A DNA stretch of 64,000 nt. Source: CBDFGQ01 sp965247295 (GTDB taxonomy: Bacteria > Chloroflexota > Dehalococcoidia > Lucifugimonadales > JAGWBF01). Both the position numbers and the translations under genes were made by a program. Shown here one piece after another: positions 15,367 through 24,825 of the stretch (positions are counted from its first letter, which is position 1; each line of letters opens with the position of its first letter). The notes under the pieces are model-generated. The model was given only the letters and a program-made list of their open reading frames with translations, searched no databases and was not told where the DNA came from. The stretch lies in NCBI GenBank assembly GCA_965247295.1, contig CBDFGQ010000001.1, positions 1 to 64,000 of the forward strand. Reading direction: 5' to 3'.

Positions 15367-16392
15367 ATGCCATTCGGAGGGCCTGACTGGCTCGCTCTAA
15401 CCCAGGAACCTGCCCTGGAGCCGGAGATTCCCATCTGCGATCCCCATCACCACTTCTGGGACTTTAGAACCGCGCGCATTCCATACCAGCGGTATCTTCT
15501 CCATGAGTTGGCCGCCGACATCAACTGCGGTCACAACGTGCGTTCCACCGTTTTTGTTGAGGCGAGATCGATGTACCGCCCTGACGGGCCGGAGGAGATG
15601 CGTCCCGTTGGTGAGGTCGAATTCGTCCAGGGTCTGGCCGCAGCCAGCGCGAGCGGTCTGTACGGCCCCGGCCGCGCTGCAGCCGGTATCGTCGGCCATG
15701 CAAACCTGAACCTGGGCGATCGGGTTGAGCCGGTCCTGGATGCGTTGCGGGCGGCCAGCCCCAACCGGTTTCGTGGCATCCGCCACTCCGTTACCTGGGA
15801 CCCCCACCCGGAGGTGGAAAATACCGCCGCCCACAATATGGAGGCTCAGCTGGCCAGTGAGGGTTTCCGGGCGGGCGCGCGGGTGCTGGCCCGTATGGGT
15901 CTGTCCCTAGAGGGTTGGCTCTATTTCCCGCAGATGCCTGAGCTGGCGGACTTCGCCAGGGCCGTACCAGACCTGACCATCATCCTGAACCATATCGGGG
16001 GCTTGCTGCGGGATGGCCCCTACGCCAACCGGGACGACGAGGTGCTGGCCACCTGGCGGAGCGGCATCGCGGCCGTGGCGGACTGCCCCAACGTGAACAT
16101 GAAGCTAGGTGGCATCGGGATGCCCCGCACCGGGTTCGACTGGCATACCAGAAGCGTGCCCATCGGCTCGGTAGAGCTGGCGGCGTCTATGGCTCCCTTT
16201 ATGACTTACTGCATCGATCAGTTCGGCCCCGACCGGTGCATGTTCGAAAGCAACTTCCCGGTTGATAAGGTGTCCTACTCCTACAACGTGATGTATAACG
16301 CCTTCAAGCGGTTGTCCAAGGGGTACTCGGCTGCCGAGCGCGCCGCTATGTTCCATGACACCGCCGCCCGTGTATACCGGATAGACGTATAG
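15367..16392 (+). CDS. Amidohydrolase family 2 (metal-dependent hydrolase/decarboxylase)
   Basis: A ~341-aa TIM-barrel protein of the amidohydrolase-2 (ACMSD/lactonase-like) family. The first metal motif reads ICDPHHHFWDF. LNHIGG carries the barrel His, and the C-terminal ESNFPVDK carries the conserved metal Asp after SN. The ATG at 15367 is preceded by ACGGAGGT. Members act on lactones or carboxylated rings during aromatic or sugar-acid degradation. It lies between an MFS carrier and a deaminase-like amidohydrolase, consistent with a catabolic cluster. Confidence 0.8.
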   Translation: MPFGGPDWLALTQEPALEPEIPICDPHHHFWDFRTARIPYQRYLLHELAADINCGHNVRSTVFVEARSMYRPDGPEEMRPVGEVEFVQGLAAASASGLYGPGRAAAGIVGHANLNLGDRVEPVLDALRAASPNRFRGIRHSVTWDPHPEVENTAAHNMEAQLASEGFRAGARVLARMGLSLEGWLYFPQMPELADFARAVPDLTIILNHIGGLLRDGPYANRDDEVLATWRSGIAAVADCPNVNMKLGGIGMPRTGFDWHTRSVPIGSVELAASMAPFMTYCIDQFGPDRCMFESNFPVDKVSYSYNVMYNAFKRLSKGYSAAERAAMFHDTAARVYRIDV

Positions 16393-16465
16393 CGACGGGA
16401 CCGCCAAAAGTCTGGGCGATGCTAATGACGGTCCCCTGTCCAGAGCCCCCAAGGACGGGCGGTGG

Positions 16466-18010
16466 TCACTGCCGGGCGTTGTACACGGTGTGGGGAGTCA
16501 TATCCTGGGCTGTCTGCGCTCCGTAGTAGCGGTACATGTAGGGCAACACCTGCTGGCTCACCTCCCTACGGTCCGTTTCCCAAGCGTCACGAGGGCGGTC
16601 CAGAGACGCCCTCAATTCCTTGAAAAACGCTTCTTTATCAACCTTTGTCAGCTGGCGGTCCCGCATCACCACTTCACCGTCCACCAGTACCGTATCCACG
16701 TCTACGCTCCTCCCTCGATGCACCACCGCGTCCACGATCGACACCTCGGGGTCCAGGTACGGCTCCTCTATGTTTTGCAGGTTCAGCAACACTATGTCCG
16801 CACGCTTGCCAGGCTCCAGGGTGCCCACCAGGTCCTGGTACGAGCAAGAATGCGCCCCGTTCTCCGTCGCCATCTTAAATACCTGATAGGACGTGGGCGG
16901 CACGTTCTCTACCCCCGGCACCCGGTGTATCTTCAGTACCAGCCTCATCTCTTGGAACAGGTCCTTGTCGTCGTTCAGCCCCGCCTCGTCGCTCCCTATG
17001 GCAATCCTGATCCCTTTCTCCAGAAGCCGCCCAACGGGGGCGATGCCGCTCTGGAGGCGCAGGTTTGAGCTGGCGTTGTGACACACGTTGGTGCCCGTGG
17101 CCTGCATCAGGTCTATGTCCTCCTCGGTCGTCCACACGCTGTGGCCACACACCACCTCGGGTCCAAGGAACCCCAGGTCGCCCAGGTGCTGGAGGGGCGT
17201 CTTCCCCCAGAGCCGCTGTCCGTACAGCTTCTGGTACATGCTCTCCTGAAGGTGGATGTGCATGGATGTCTTATATTTGGTGGCCATCTCCTTCATGGCC
17301 AGAAGAAGGGAGTCGGTGGTGCGGTGGGGCATGCTGGGTGCCAGGCTTATTCTAACCCGGCTGTATCGGTCCTGGCCGTATTTGGAGGCTAGCTCGCCCA
17401 TTAGAACTATCCAGTCCTCGGTGGACCGGTCCGCCTGTGCCATGATGGAGGAAAACCGCTGGCCCAGTTCTGCGGGAAGGGTGGAGGCGAACTCTTCTAC
17501 GGTGCCGCCGGATATGAGGGCGCTTTTGTCGTGAGCCGTCGGCGCGTAGGAAACCCGCATTCCCGACTCCATGTAGCCCTTTATGGCCGCATCGGCTATA
17601 TCCATACCCATCGGTTTGGCGGCCTGGCCACCGCCGTGTATGGCCTGGACGGTGGTCGTCCCCGACTCGATCATCTGAATGGCCCCGTATAGCTGGTCCA
17701 GGTAGGGGTCTACATACTTAACGCCAAGTCTGGCGCACGCCCAAATACCCAGGGGCAGGTCCGGAATTCCTAGTTGAAATGGGGTGACACCGACGTGAAA
17801 GTGGTCGTTCACCATGCCCGGCATGACCACGTAGCGGGACGAGCCGATCACCTCATCCTCGGGGTGGCGCGCTTTCAGGTCCTCGTATTTTCCCACCTCG
17901 ACGATCTCGCCGTCGCGCTGGTAGATGGCCCCGTCTGAGATCACTTCGGCCGAGTTGTCGCCTGTGATCTTGCAGATAACGTACTTACCGCGGATCAAGC
18001 TTGAGCTCAT
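16466..18010 (-). CDS. Amidohydrolase, cytosine/guanine deaminase-like (Atz/Trz type)
   Basis: A 514-aa amidohydrolase-1 family protein. The metal-binding HxH is in MPGMVNDHFHVG, a further His in MHIHLQES and CGHSVW, and the catalytic Asp in IGSDEAGLNDD. The C-terminal composite sheet domain ends the protein (RADIVLLN...VDTVLVDGEVV). This arrangement matches guanine deaminase, SsnA and triazine hydrolases, which hydrolyse C-N bonds of rings. GGAGGTGAG is visible before the ATG on the coding strand. Substrate is unknown. Confidence 0.82.
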   Translation of the reverse strand: MSSSLIRGKYVICKITGDNSAEVISDGAIYQRDGEIVEVGKYEDLKARHPEDEVIGSSRYVVMPGMVNDHFHVGVTPFQLGIPDLPLGIWACARLGVKYVDPYLDQLYGAIQMIESGTTTVQAIHGGGQAAKPMGMDIADAAIKGYMESGMRVSYAPTAHDKSALISGGTVEEFASTLPAELGQRFSSIMAQADRSTEDWIVLMGELASKYGQDRYSRVRISLAPSMPHRTTDSLLLAMKEMATKYKTSMHIHLQESMYQKLYGQRLWGKTPLQHLGDLGFLGPEVVCGHSVWTTEEDIDLMQATGTNVCHNASSNLRLQSGIAPVGRLLEKGIRIAIGSDEAGLNDDKDLFQEMRLVLKIHRVPGVENVPPTSYQVFKMATENGAHSCSYQDLVGTLEPGKRADIVLLNLQNIEEPYLDPEVSIVDAVVHRGRSVDVDTVLVDGEVVMRDRQLTKVDKEAFFKELRASLDRPRDAWETDRREVSQQVLPYMYRYYGAQTAQDMTPHTVYNARQ

Positions 18011-18206
18011 TGGGCCTCACCTCCTAATCAGTGGTTTCGGCGGCAAAAAAGGGACTCCTTTGGGCATCGTCGATTTTACACCTCCCATGGCTACCCTGCA
18101 AAGGACTCCCCTATTGGAGCGCGTTATTCCGCCGGGAACATATTTCATTCCCCCGACGTCTTACTTATCAGCAGTGGTTTAATCACACCAGCGGGAGAAA
18201 CAGAAA

Positions 18207-18769
18207 ATGAAGAAATGGCTCGTAGCCCTGACTACCCTGACCTTTGCCCTTGCCACAGCCGGCGCGGTCACCGCCTTCACACTCACCGGCAGTGAAGGCG
18301 AAGATCCCGGGGACGTGAACCCGGCAGGAGGGACCGCCCACGGTCATCCTGCCTACGAGGAGCCGCTATCCGAGGGCGGAGATGGAAAGGTTGTCACCAC
18401 CATCGACGACATCGACCCCAACGAGTGCAACGCGGTACACAACATCAACGCCTGCACCCACGAACAGCTAGAAGAGCTGGGGATGGGCCCCATAACCGGC
18501 TCAATCACGGTGGGCGAACCTCACCCATGGGCGAACCTGACCCCGGGACAGACGTACATGGTAAGCCCGAGCCCCTGTTCGTGGATGGCGAGCCCAGGCA
18601 CATGGCGCCCGTCCAGCTCGAGTGCGGTACGGGCGAGGGTGTCTACGTGACCTCCAAAGGTGAGGTCGGTTGCACGGCTCCCCCCGAGCTTGAGGATGGT
18701 CGGGAAGGGCAGAGCCATGAGGCGCAGGCCCCCGAGTCCGAGCCCCTTGTGCTCCCCGCAGCCGAATAA
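18207..18769 (+). pseudogene. Secreted small protein interrupted by a frameshift
   Basis: The N-terminus MKKWLVALTTLTFALATAGAV is a Sec signal peptide. The frame runs through NECNAVHNINACTHEQLEE and then ends in low-complexity residues. In another frame, from about 18572, it continues sensibly as PLFVDGEPRHMAPVQLECG to a stop at 18769. One extra C in the GCCCCTG run near 18572-18575 would join the two. So this is either a real -1 frameshift or a homopolymer error. No family is recognised; the Cys residues suggest an exported, disulfide-bonded or lipid-independent periplasmic protein. Confidence 0.6.
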
Positions 18770-18913
18770 CCTGGGCCTCCAGTTGCGCGGGGCTCACCGC
18801 AAAGTTTAGAATCGTGGGGCTGCGGCGTCCCTTCCAGATACATCCTCTGCGAGCATCCCGCGATGTATCTGACGTCGGGGGGCGGCGCGGTTAGATAAGG
18901 GGGAGAGATCGAT

Positions 18914-19702
18914 ATGGACCTAGAACTGGCAGGCAGAGCGGCTATAGTGACGGGCGGCAGCCGGGGAATAGGTAAGGCCATCGCCCTGGAACTGGCCAGG
19001 GAGGGAGTGGACGTGGCCATCTGCGCCCGCAACACCGTGGCCCTGGAAGAGGCAGCCGGGGAGCTCGCCAAGGAAACGGGCCGGAAGATCGTGCCGGTCC
19101 CGGGCGACACCACCAGCCGGGAGTCGGTAGACAGGATGATGGAGGAGGCATACTAGGCCCTGGGCAGGATCGATATTCTGGTCAACAACGCCGCCGTGCC
19201 AGGTGGACTGGTCACGGGGCCCCTGGAGGAGGCCAGCGAGGAGACACTCTTGGAGGACCTGAACACCAAGGTATTAGGCTACTTTCGCTGTGCCAAGGCG
19301 GCGGCGCCCTACATGCGCCGCCAGGGGTGGGGACGCATAATAAATATAGGCGGCACCTCGGGGCGCATTAGCGGGCTGCGCAACGCCGCCGTCGTGCACC
19401 TCACCAAGACCCTCTCGGAGCAGCTCGGGCCCCAGGGCATCACCGTCAATTTGATACACCCGGGCACCACCCGTACCGAGCGCAGTGGGCCCATGTATGC
19501 GGAACGGGGCCGCCAGCAGGGAGTCAGCCCGGAGGAGATCGAGGGCCGCGCCGCCCAGCATATCGCCATTCGCCGGATAATAGACGCCAGGGAGATCGGC
19601 TACCTGGTCTGCTTCCTCGCCTCTCCCAAGGCGACCTGCATCACTGGGGAGATGGTGTCGACCGGGGGCGGCCGGGGCACTATGCCCGTCGCATACCAGT
19701 GA
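18914..19702 (+). pseudogene. SDR oxidoreductase-like gene with in-frame TAG
   Basis: The gene encodes a short-chain dehydrogenase/reductase-like protein of ~262 residues: TGGSRGIGKAIA (cofactor motif) and RIDILVNNAAVPGG. A TAG at 19154-19156 interrupts the frame between EEAY and ALGRIDILV; reading continues in the same frame on both sides. The usual YxxxK active site is also missing: the segment reads SGLRNAAVVHLTKTL. Homologues lacking YxxxK exist (family recollection), so the family may be non-classical. A single base change would restore the frame. Confidence 0.75.
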
Positions 19703-19808
19703 GGCCGATGGCGGGGACACGAACTCGGTGGACGCAGTTGGACGTGGGTATTCTACCGTCATATCCAGGTAATGTGCTTACTACAACTAAGCGCCGCCCG
19801 CTCGTTGC

Positions 19809-20627
19809 TCAATCGGCCAACGCCCCTTCCAGATACTTTCGGAAGGCATCGGGGTGGTTGATGAGTCCCTGTAGCTCCATGGACGGCAGACGGTACGGGT
19901 TGGTACGCTCGGTAATGTAGCGGGTGGAGTGCGGTGGCCCACCATCTGCCTCGTCCGGCTCGGATACGCCCGCCAGCTCGGCGTATCGAATTGGTTTCCC
20001 ATCCGCCTGGTACTCCGAGCCGACGATCCACATTCGGCCGAAACGGTACCTTTTCTTCACCTCCTCCTCGGCCATGCTGCTCCAGCTCGTTCCCGTGAAG
20101 GCGAAGTCCTTGGGGGTAAATCCCAGATTCTCCAGAATGACCTGATTGCAACGGTCGAGCTCGGTCCTCAAAACCTCTCCTGCCGGGTCTTCCAGGCTCA
20201 GCTCCGACAGGTTCGGGTGGCTGATAGTGTGGGCGCCGATATACCACCCCGCGTCTCTGAGCTCTCCGATCTCTTTCCAGGTCATGTGCTCTGGAGTTTG
20301 TGCCAAGGCCAAAGGGCGATCATAGGTGCCGTCGTAGGGCGAGGTGTAGATGAACAGGTTCCCCTTGAACCCAAAGCGGTTCAATATATCGAAGACCTCG
20401 TACCTCATCGACCGCACCGGATGGTCGAAATCTATCATGATGGGACGTTCGGGCAGGGATGCCGAGCCTTCCCGCCAAGCCGCGAGGTCGTCGTAATCGA
20501 TGGACTTGAAGCCCATGTCGGCGGCGATACTCATCAGGCGGTCAAAGTGCTCGGCCGGCAACGGGTGAGGGGTCGCGGCCGTGCCGGCCGGCCGGATGCC
20601 GTGACACATGGTAATTGGAATCCTCAT
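19809..20627 (-). CDS. Polysaccharide deacetylase family protein
   Basis: A 272-aa NodB-homology carbohydrate esterase 4-type protein, apparently cytoplasmic because there is no signal peptide. Motif 1 reads MIDFDHP (the usual FDD with the metal Asp), and motif 2 IGAHTISHPNLS supplies the two metal His. Family members remove acetyl groups from chitin-like or peptidoglycan sugars; some cytoplasmic homologues are allantoinase-like amidases. It stands alone between a broken SDR gene and a gene-poor stretch. Confidence 0.75.
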   Translation of the reverse strand: MRIPITMCHGIRPAGTAATPHPLPAEHFDRLMSIAADMGFKSIDYDDLAAWREGSASLPERPIMIDFDHPVRSMRYEVFDILNRFGFKGNLFIYTSPYDGTYDRPLALAQTPEHMTWKEIGELRDAGWYIGAHTISHPNLSELSLEDPAGEVLRTELDRCNQVILENLGFTPKDFAFTGTSWSSMAEEEVKKRYRFGRMWIVGSEYQADGKPIRYAELAGVSEPDEADGGPPHSTRYITERTNPYRLPSMELQGLINHPDAFRKYLEGALAD

Positions 20628-21061
20628 GCTTTCGCTCCTCCTGGCTTCAATCCGCCGTCAATGGTTATGGGACATAGTAACTTCGATCGAAGCAAAGTAG
20701 AATCGATGGTCGCCTCCCCGTAGGGCCCGCTCATCTCATCACTTCCACTACATCGTAGCCCTCTCCAGGGGTAGTCTATACCACTCTCCGTGGTCAGCCA
20801 AGGGGAATGAGAGTCTTTACGATCACGCCCGTCGGACGCCCCTGATGTGGTCCTGCTCCTGTTTGTTCCAGCGATGGCGGACTCGCGTTCTGTATACTGG
20901 CTGCCCTCGACGGCCATCCTTCCCGGTGGCACTGTATCGGGCTGAGTGGTATGCTGAGGTTAAGGGGCTTCCCCGCCTTCTTGCGGGGCACCCCCGATAC
21001 CCACTTAGGCGAGAAGGTAGATACCTCACTCTCTGAACCTTGAGCAACTGGAGGGAGTTCC
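20628..21061. other. Intergenic region before arsM
   Basis: No gene is credible. A GC hairpin CCCCGCC..GCGGGG lies near 20970-20988, upstream of the arsM leader. No ArsR-type operator could be recognised with confidence. Confidence 0.35.
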
Positions 21062-21772
21062 ATGACGGCGACAGAGAATCTCAAGGCCCACATCTCCAAG
21101 GTCTACGAGGAGAAGCTACAGGCATCCTCCTGCTGCGCGGATACCGAGGGTTGTGGAGTCGAATATCCGGCGGAGGTGCTGGAGGGGATGCCGGGTGGGG
21201 CGGTCAGCTTTGGCTGTGGCAACCCGGTAGCCTTGGCCCGGCTCCGCCCCGGCGAAACGGTGCTGGACCTGGGCAGCGGCGCAGGTCTGGACTGCTTCCT
21301 GGCGGCCCGTGAGGTGGGACCCGAGGGTTCAGTCATCGGCGTGGACTTCACCACGGCCATGCTTGATAAGGCCAGGGAGAACGCCGCCCAGCTTGGAGTC
21401 AGCAACGTCTCCTTCCGTCTGGGGGACATCGAGGCACTGCCCCTGGAGGACGCCAGCGTTGATGTGGTGATCTCCAACTGTGTCATCAACCTGGCTCCGG
21501 ACCGGGATGCGGTCTTCCGAGAGGCTTTCCGTGTACTCCGCAGCGGCGGCCGCCTGATGGTTTCCGACATCGTGCTGACCCGCCCGGCCACGAGGGAGGA
21601 GGCGGATGACATGGCCCTCCTCACGGGATGCATTTCCGGCTCCCTTCCGGCGGAGGAGTACGTCGCCAAGATTCGAGCGGCCGGGTTCCACGACGTGCAC
21701 CTGGATGCGGAGACCCTCACCAAAGAGGGAGAGTTCTGGTACAGCGCGGCCGTCCTTGCCACAGTACCCTAG
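21062..21772 (+). CDS. arsM: Arsenite S-adenosylmethionine methyltransferase ArsM
   Basis: A 236-aa cytoplasmic methyltransferase that converts trivalent arsenic to methylated forms using SAM. The family-specific Cys residues are visible: SSCCADTEGCG near the N-terminus, FGCGNP, SNCVINL and TGCISG. The SAM-binding loop is LDLGSGAGLD. Family-specific order and length (about 230-280 aa) agree. The ATG has GGAGGG upstream. No arsR or arsenic pump gene is adjacent, so it may act as an isolated detoxification gene. Confidence 0.9.
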   Translation: MTATENLKAHISKVYEEKLQASSCCADTEGCGVEYPAEVLEGMPGGAVSFGCGNPVALARLRPGETVLDLGSGAGLDCFLAAREVGPEGSVIGVDFTTAMLDKARENAAQLGVSNVSFRLGDIEALPLEDASVDVVISNCVINLAPDRDAVFREAFRVLRSGGRLMVSDIVLTRPATREEADDMALLTGCISGSLPAEEYVAKIRAAGFHDVHLDAETLTKEGEFWYSAAVLATVP

Positions 21773-21823
21773 CGGGACGGGCTCTTCCTGGAACCTCACG
21801 ACACACAAGAAGGAGCGCTGACC

Positions 21824-23245
21824 TTGTTCGACCTGATTATTCGGGGCGGGAAGGTGGTGACATCGTCCGGAGTGGGTAACTGGGATGTTGCCGTCCAGGG
21901 CGAGAGGATCGCTGCCCTGGCGGCTTCCGGAACCATTCCTGACGACGCAGGGCCAGCCATTGACGCCACGGGCAAGATCGTGGTGCCCGGTGGGATTGAG
22001 CCCCACGCCCATGTGGCCGCTCCGATGCCTACGCAGCGGAGGGAAGTGGGGAGTGTCGTCGATGTCACGCGGGCGGCGATCTTTGGCGGCACTACCACCG
22101 TGCTGGACTTCGCCCATCATGCCGAGGGGCCGGATATTTTCCGGACCATCGAGGGCAGGGAGGCCCGTTGGAAGGCGGACACCTACACGGACTACTCCTA
22201 TCACTGCATGCTTACGGGTGACATCGCGCTCGGAGCGATCGCCCAGATAAAGGACGTCGTCGGCTCTGGGGTTCCCAGCTTTAAGATGTTCACGACGAAC
22301 GTGCGTCCTCCCACGAGCATGCGCCTGGAACAGGGGACCACTTTCGGACATATAGCGGAGGTGTTGGGGGAGCTGGCCGAACATGGTGGGATTTCAGTCA
22401 TTCACGCCGAGGATGACGATCTTGTCCAGTTCAGCTACAAGAAGTATCAGGAGTTGGGCCTCACGGACTGGTCCTACGTGCACGAGCTCCATAGTAACCT
22501 GTCCGAGGACCTTTCCTTCCGGAGGGTCACCCGGCTGGCCCAGGCGAAGGGAGCGGGCGTCTACTTCGTTCACGTCACGGCCCGCGAGGGGGTGGACGCG
22601 ATAGCTGAGGCCAGGGCCCAGGGCCAGCCGGTGTACGGGGAGGTGCTGCACAATTACCTCGCCTTCAATGCAGACATCTACGATATGCCCGACGGGATGC
22701 AATACCATACCTACCCCGGCTTGAAGTCCGAGGAGGACCGCCAGCGGCTCTGGCAGGGGCTGCTCGACGGGACCCTGTCCACGGTAGCTACCGACGAGTT
22801 CTCTACTACCAAGGAATCCAAGCTACTGGGTCGAAACATACGTGATGTCGTGGGAGGCCACAACGGTATCGAGACGCGCCTGGGGATCGTCTACACCGAA
22901 GGAGTGGTGAAGCGCGGCATGTCCCTGCAGCGGTTCGTGGATGTCACCTCCGCCAATGCCGCAAAGATTCTGGGGTTCTGGCCACGAAAGGGTACCATCG
23001 CGGTGGGCAGCGACGCCGACTTGTGTATCATAGATCCCTCGATCCGCAAGGTGCTTACCATGGCCGACCTGCACATCAGCGACTATAGTATTTGGGAGGG
23101 GTGGGAGGTGCAGGGTTGGCCGGTGGTTACGGTTCTGCGAGGCAAGGTTGTGGTGGAGAACGGCAGGCTGCTGGGGAAGCCAGGGGACGGTCAGCTCATC
23201 CCGCGAAAGATTGACTCCAGTGTGCTTGCCCGTCCGGTCTGCTGA
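21824..23245 (+). CDS. Dihydropyrimidinase/hydantoinase-like amidohydrolase
   Basis: A 473-aa cyclic-amide hydrolase. The start FDLIIRGGKVVTSSG and GGIEPHAHVAAP (metal HxH) are typical. FKMFTT is where the carboxylated bridging Lys sits; IHAEDD and VHVTAREG give further metal His, and TDEFSTTK the catalytic Asp region. Length is typical of D-hydantoinase/dihydropyrimidinase. It uses a TTG start with AAGGAGCG upstream, 51 bases after arsM. Expected role is hydrolysis of dihydropyrimidines or related hydantoins in pyrimidine breakdown; exact substrate unproven. Confidence 0.85.
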   Translation: MFDLIIRGGKVVTSSGVGNWDVAVQGERIAALAASGTIPDDAGPAIDATGKIVVPGGIEPHAHVAAPMPTQRREVGSVVDVTRAAIFGGTTTVLDFAHHAEGPDIFRTIEGREARWKADTYTDYSYHCMLTGDIALGAIAQIKDVVGSGVPSFKMFTTNVRPPTSMRLEQGTTFGHIAEVLGELAEHGGISVIHAEDDDLVQFSYKKYQELGLTDWSYVHELHSNLSEDLSFRRVTRLAQAKGAGVYFVHVTAREGVDAIAEARAQGQPVYGEVLHNYLAFNADIYDMPDGMQYHTYPGLKSEEDRQRLWQGLLDGTLSTVATDEFSTTKESKLLGRNIRDVVGGHNGIETRLGIVYTEGVVKRGMSLQRFVDVTSANAAKILGFWPRKGTIAVGSDADLCIIDPSIRKVLTMADLHISDYSIWEGWEVQGWPVVTVLRGKVVVENGRLLGKPGDGQLIPRKIDSSVLARPVC

Positions 23246-23365
23246 TCGGACATGGTGCTTCCAGATGAGCGTCCTACGGAGGTTCGTGTAACGGCCTCGA
23301 CGCCTGTGGCCGCTGCTGCCGAATCGGGTGCGGAGATGTACCGGTCCAAATCAGGTTAGGTACCT

Positions 23366-23677
23366 TCAGGCCTCTGTATAGCCCATAACTGGGACCTCTA
23401 CCCAAAGCTCCATGGTTGCCGGCTGGGCCAGCAAGGGCTCCAACTTGTCGAGGATGGCCTTCCGGTGTGGCGAGCTCTCGTATTTTCTCCAGTCCTCCAC
23501 CGTGGCCCACACCGAAATTACCAGCGTGGCATCTTGGCCGGTGGCGGACAGAAGGGTCTCGCCTGAGATATAGCCGGGTTGGTTCATCGCCAGCGCACGC
23601 GCCTCCCTGATTACGTCAATTACATCCTGCCAGGCTCCCTGCTTGGGCACGCGGCGTACCAATGCTTTTACGTCCAA
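23366..23677 (-). CDS. Antibiotic-biosynthesis-monooxygenase (ABM) domain protein
   Basis: A 103-aa ferredoxin-like dimeric alpha+beta barrel protein. The pattern VKALVRRVPKQGAWQDVIDVI, QPGYISGETL, LVISVWATVEDWRKYESSPHR is typical of ABM-domain proteins, which include heme-degrading and quinol monooxygenases. The strand VISVW followed by W..Y..S..R is the diagnostic part. GAAGGAGG precedes the ATG on its strand. Real substrate unknown. Confidence 0.75.
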   Translation of the reverse strand: MDVKALVRRVPKQGAWQDVIDVIREARALAMNQPGYISGETLLSATGQDATLVISVWATVEDWRKYESSPHRKAILDKLEPLLAQPATMELWVEVPVMGYTEA

Positions 23678-23949
23678 CTTGACCTCCTTCTAGCTCCGCG
23701 TTGCCCACCTGGCAGTCGAGGCCCTTGGTCCGGCGGAAAATGAATGCATCCACCTCGCTGGGGCATCTGCCGAGGGCTCTGGGTACCTTTTATTCCGCAG
23801 GTGGGAGCCTTCGGGCCACACAGCCCATGTTACAGGCAGCTCAAACGGGATTGAGGCGATTATAGTGGCACTCCCATCGGAGGTCAACGCTGTCTGGCCG
23901 CTCTCGGCTATGCTATAATCAACGGCACCTGCAAGATACGGTTGATCAG

Positions 23950-24348
23950 ATGTTGCCTGTGCCTGGCGAACAATTGAACCTGGGTCGGTGGGAGCTGGGG
24001 CATGAGTTCGTGGAGGGGTACCTGAGTGCGGTGGGAGACCGCTCGCCCATCTACGTGGAGCTGGAGGCGGTCCCTCCGCTGGCCCTGGCTGCCCGGGCAC
24101 TGGGGGCGCTGCTGCAGGTACTCTCGTTGCCTCCCGGCACCGTCCACGCTGCCCAGGAAATGAACTGCAAAGGGCTGGCGAGACTGGGAGATGAGGTGTC
24201 CTGCACCGCCAGGCTTTCCCGAGCCATCCGGCGAGGGGACTGGCGGTTCATGTCCGCGGAGTACGTCCTATGCCGGGCCGATGGAGAGGTCCTCCTCGAG
24301 GGGAAGAGCAACGTTTTGATACCTGTCAGTGAGGCGGAAGATGGGTAG
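23950..24348 (+). CDS. Hot-dog fold dehydratase, FAS1-like (HadA-type)
   Basis: A 132-aa protein resembling the N-terminal hot-dog subunit of MaoC/HadAB-type 3-hydroxyacyl dehydratases. It has GHEFVEGYLSAVGDRSPIYV, then an internal helix (LALAARALGALLQVL), VHAAQEMNCKGLARLGDEVS and strand YVLCRADGEVLLEG. Such subunits lack the catalytic D/H pair and partner a second chain. Its stop overlaps the next ATG (ATGGGTAG), so the two are co-translated and probably form a heterodimer. The context with plsX and fabG points to fatty-acid elongation. Confidence 0.7.
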   Translation: MLPVPGEQLNLGRWELGHEFVEGYLSAVGDRSPIYVELEAVPPLALAARALGALLQVLSLPPGTVHAAQEMNCKGLARLGDEVSCTARLSRAIRRGDWRFMSAEYVLCRADGEVLLEGKSNVLIPVSEAEDG

Positions 24349-24784
24349 CTGGGGAGTCGGGGAGACCCTGCCCATTGTGGAGAAAGTTATCAGCCTGGAG
24401 CAGCTTACGGATTACTCGCGGGTTTCCGGTGACCACAACGCCCTGCACCTGGACGCCCAGTACGCCGCTACTACCCAGTTCGGCGGAATCATCGCCCACG
24501 GCATGCTCACGCTGGCCTTTATCTCCGAGATGCTGACCGTGGCCTTCGGCCGAGACTGGCTGGCGACGGGCAGGTTAAAGGTGAGATTAAAGGCCCCCGC
24601 CTATCCCGGGGACACCGTTCGAACGTGGGGCGCAGTTGTTAGTGAGTCGCCGGGCCCCGGCCATCGTTCCCTGGAATGTTCTGTAGGGCTGAGCAACGGC
24701 CGTGGTGAGGAGCTGATTCGCGGCTCCGCTTCCCTCAGCCGGACCCTTTTACCCGAGGAGAAGGAGGCGCCTGGTGCGGGCTGA
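24341..24784 (+). CDS. MaoC-like (R)-3-hydroxyacyl dehydratase (HadB-type)
   Basis: A 147-aa hot-dog hydratase/dehydratase. The catalytic motif VSGDHNALHLD (D...H) and the following FGGIIAHGML are the MaoC hydratase signature. I start it at the ATG at 24341, overlapping the upstream stop, rather than at the GTG at 24329. It should dehydrate 3-hydroxyacyl intermediates together with the upstream HadA-like chain. PlsX and FabG follow, so this is a type II fatty-acid/phospholipid cluster. Confidence 0.82.
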   Translation: MGSWGVGETLPIVEKVISLEQLTDYSRVSGDHNALHLDAQYAATTQFGGIIAHGMLTLAFISEMLTVAFGRDWLATGRLKVRLKAPAYPGDTVRTWGAVVSESPGPGHRSLECSVGLSNGRGEELIRGSASLSRTLLPEEKEAPGAG

Positions 24785-24825
24785 GATCCGTATAATCGCG
24801 ACCCACGCGAGGAGGCAGACACTAC

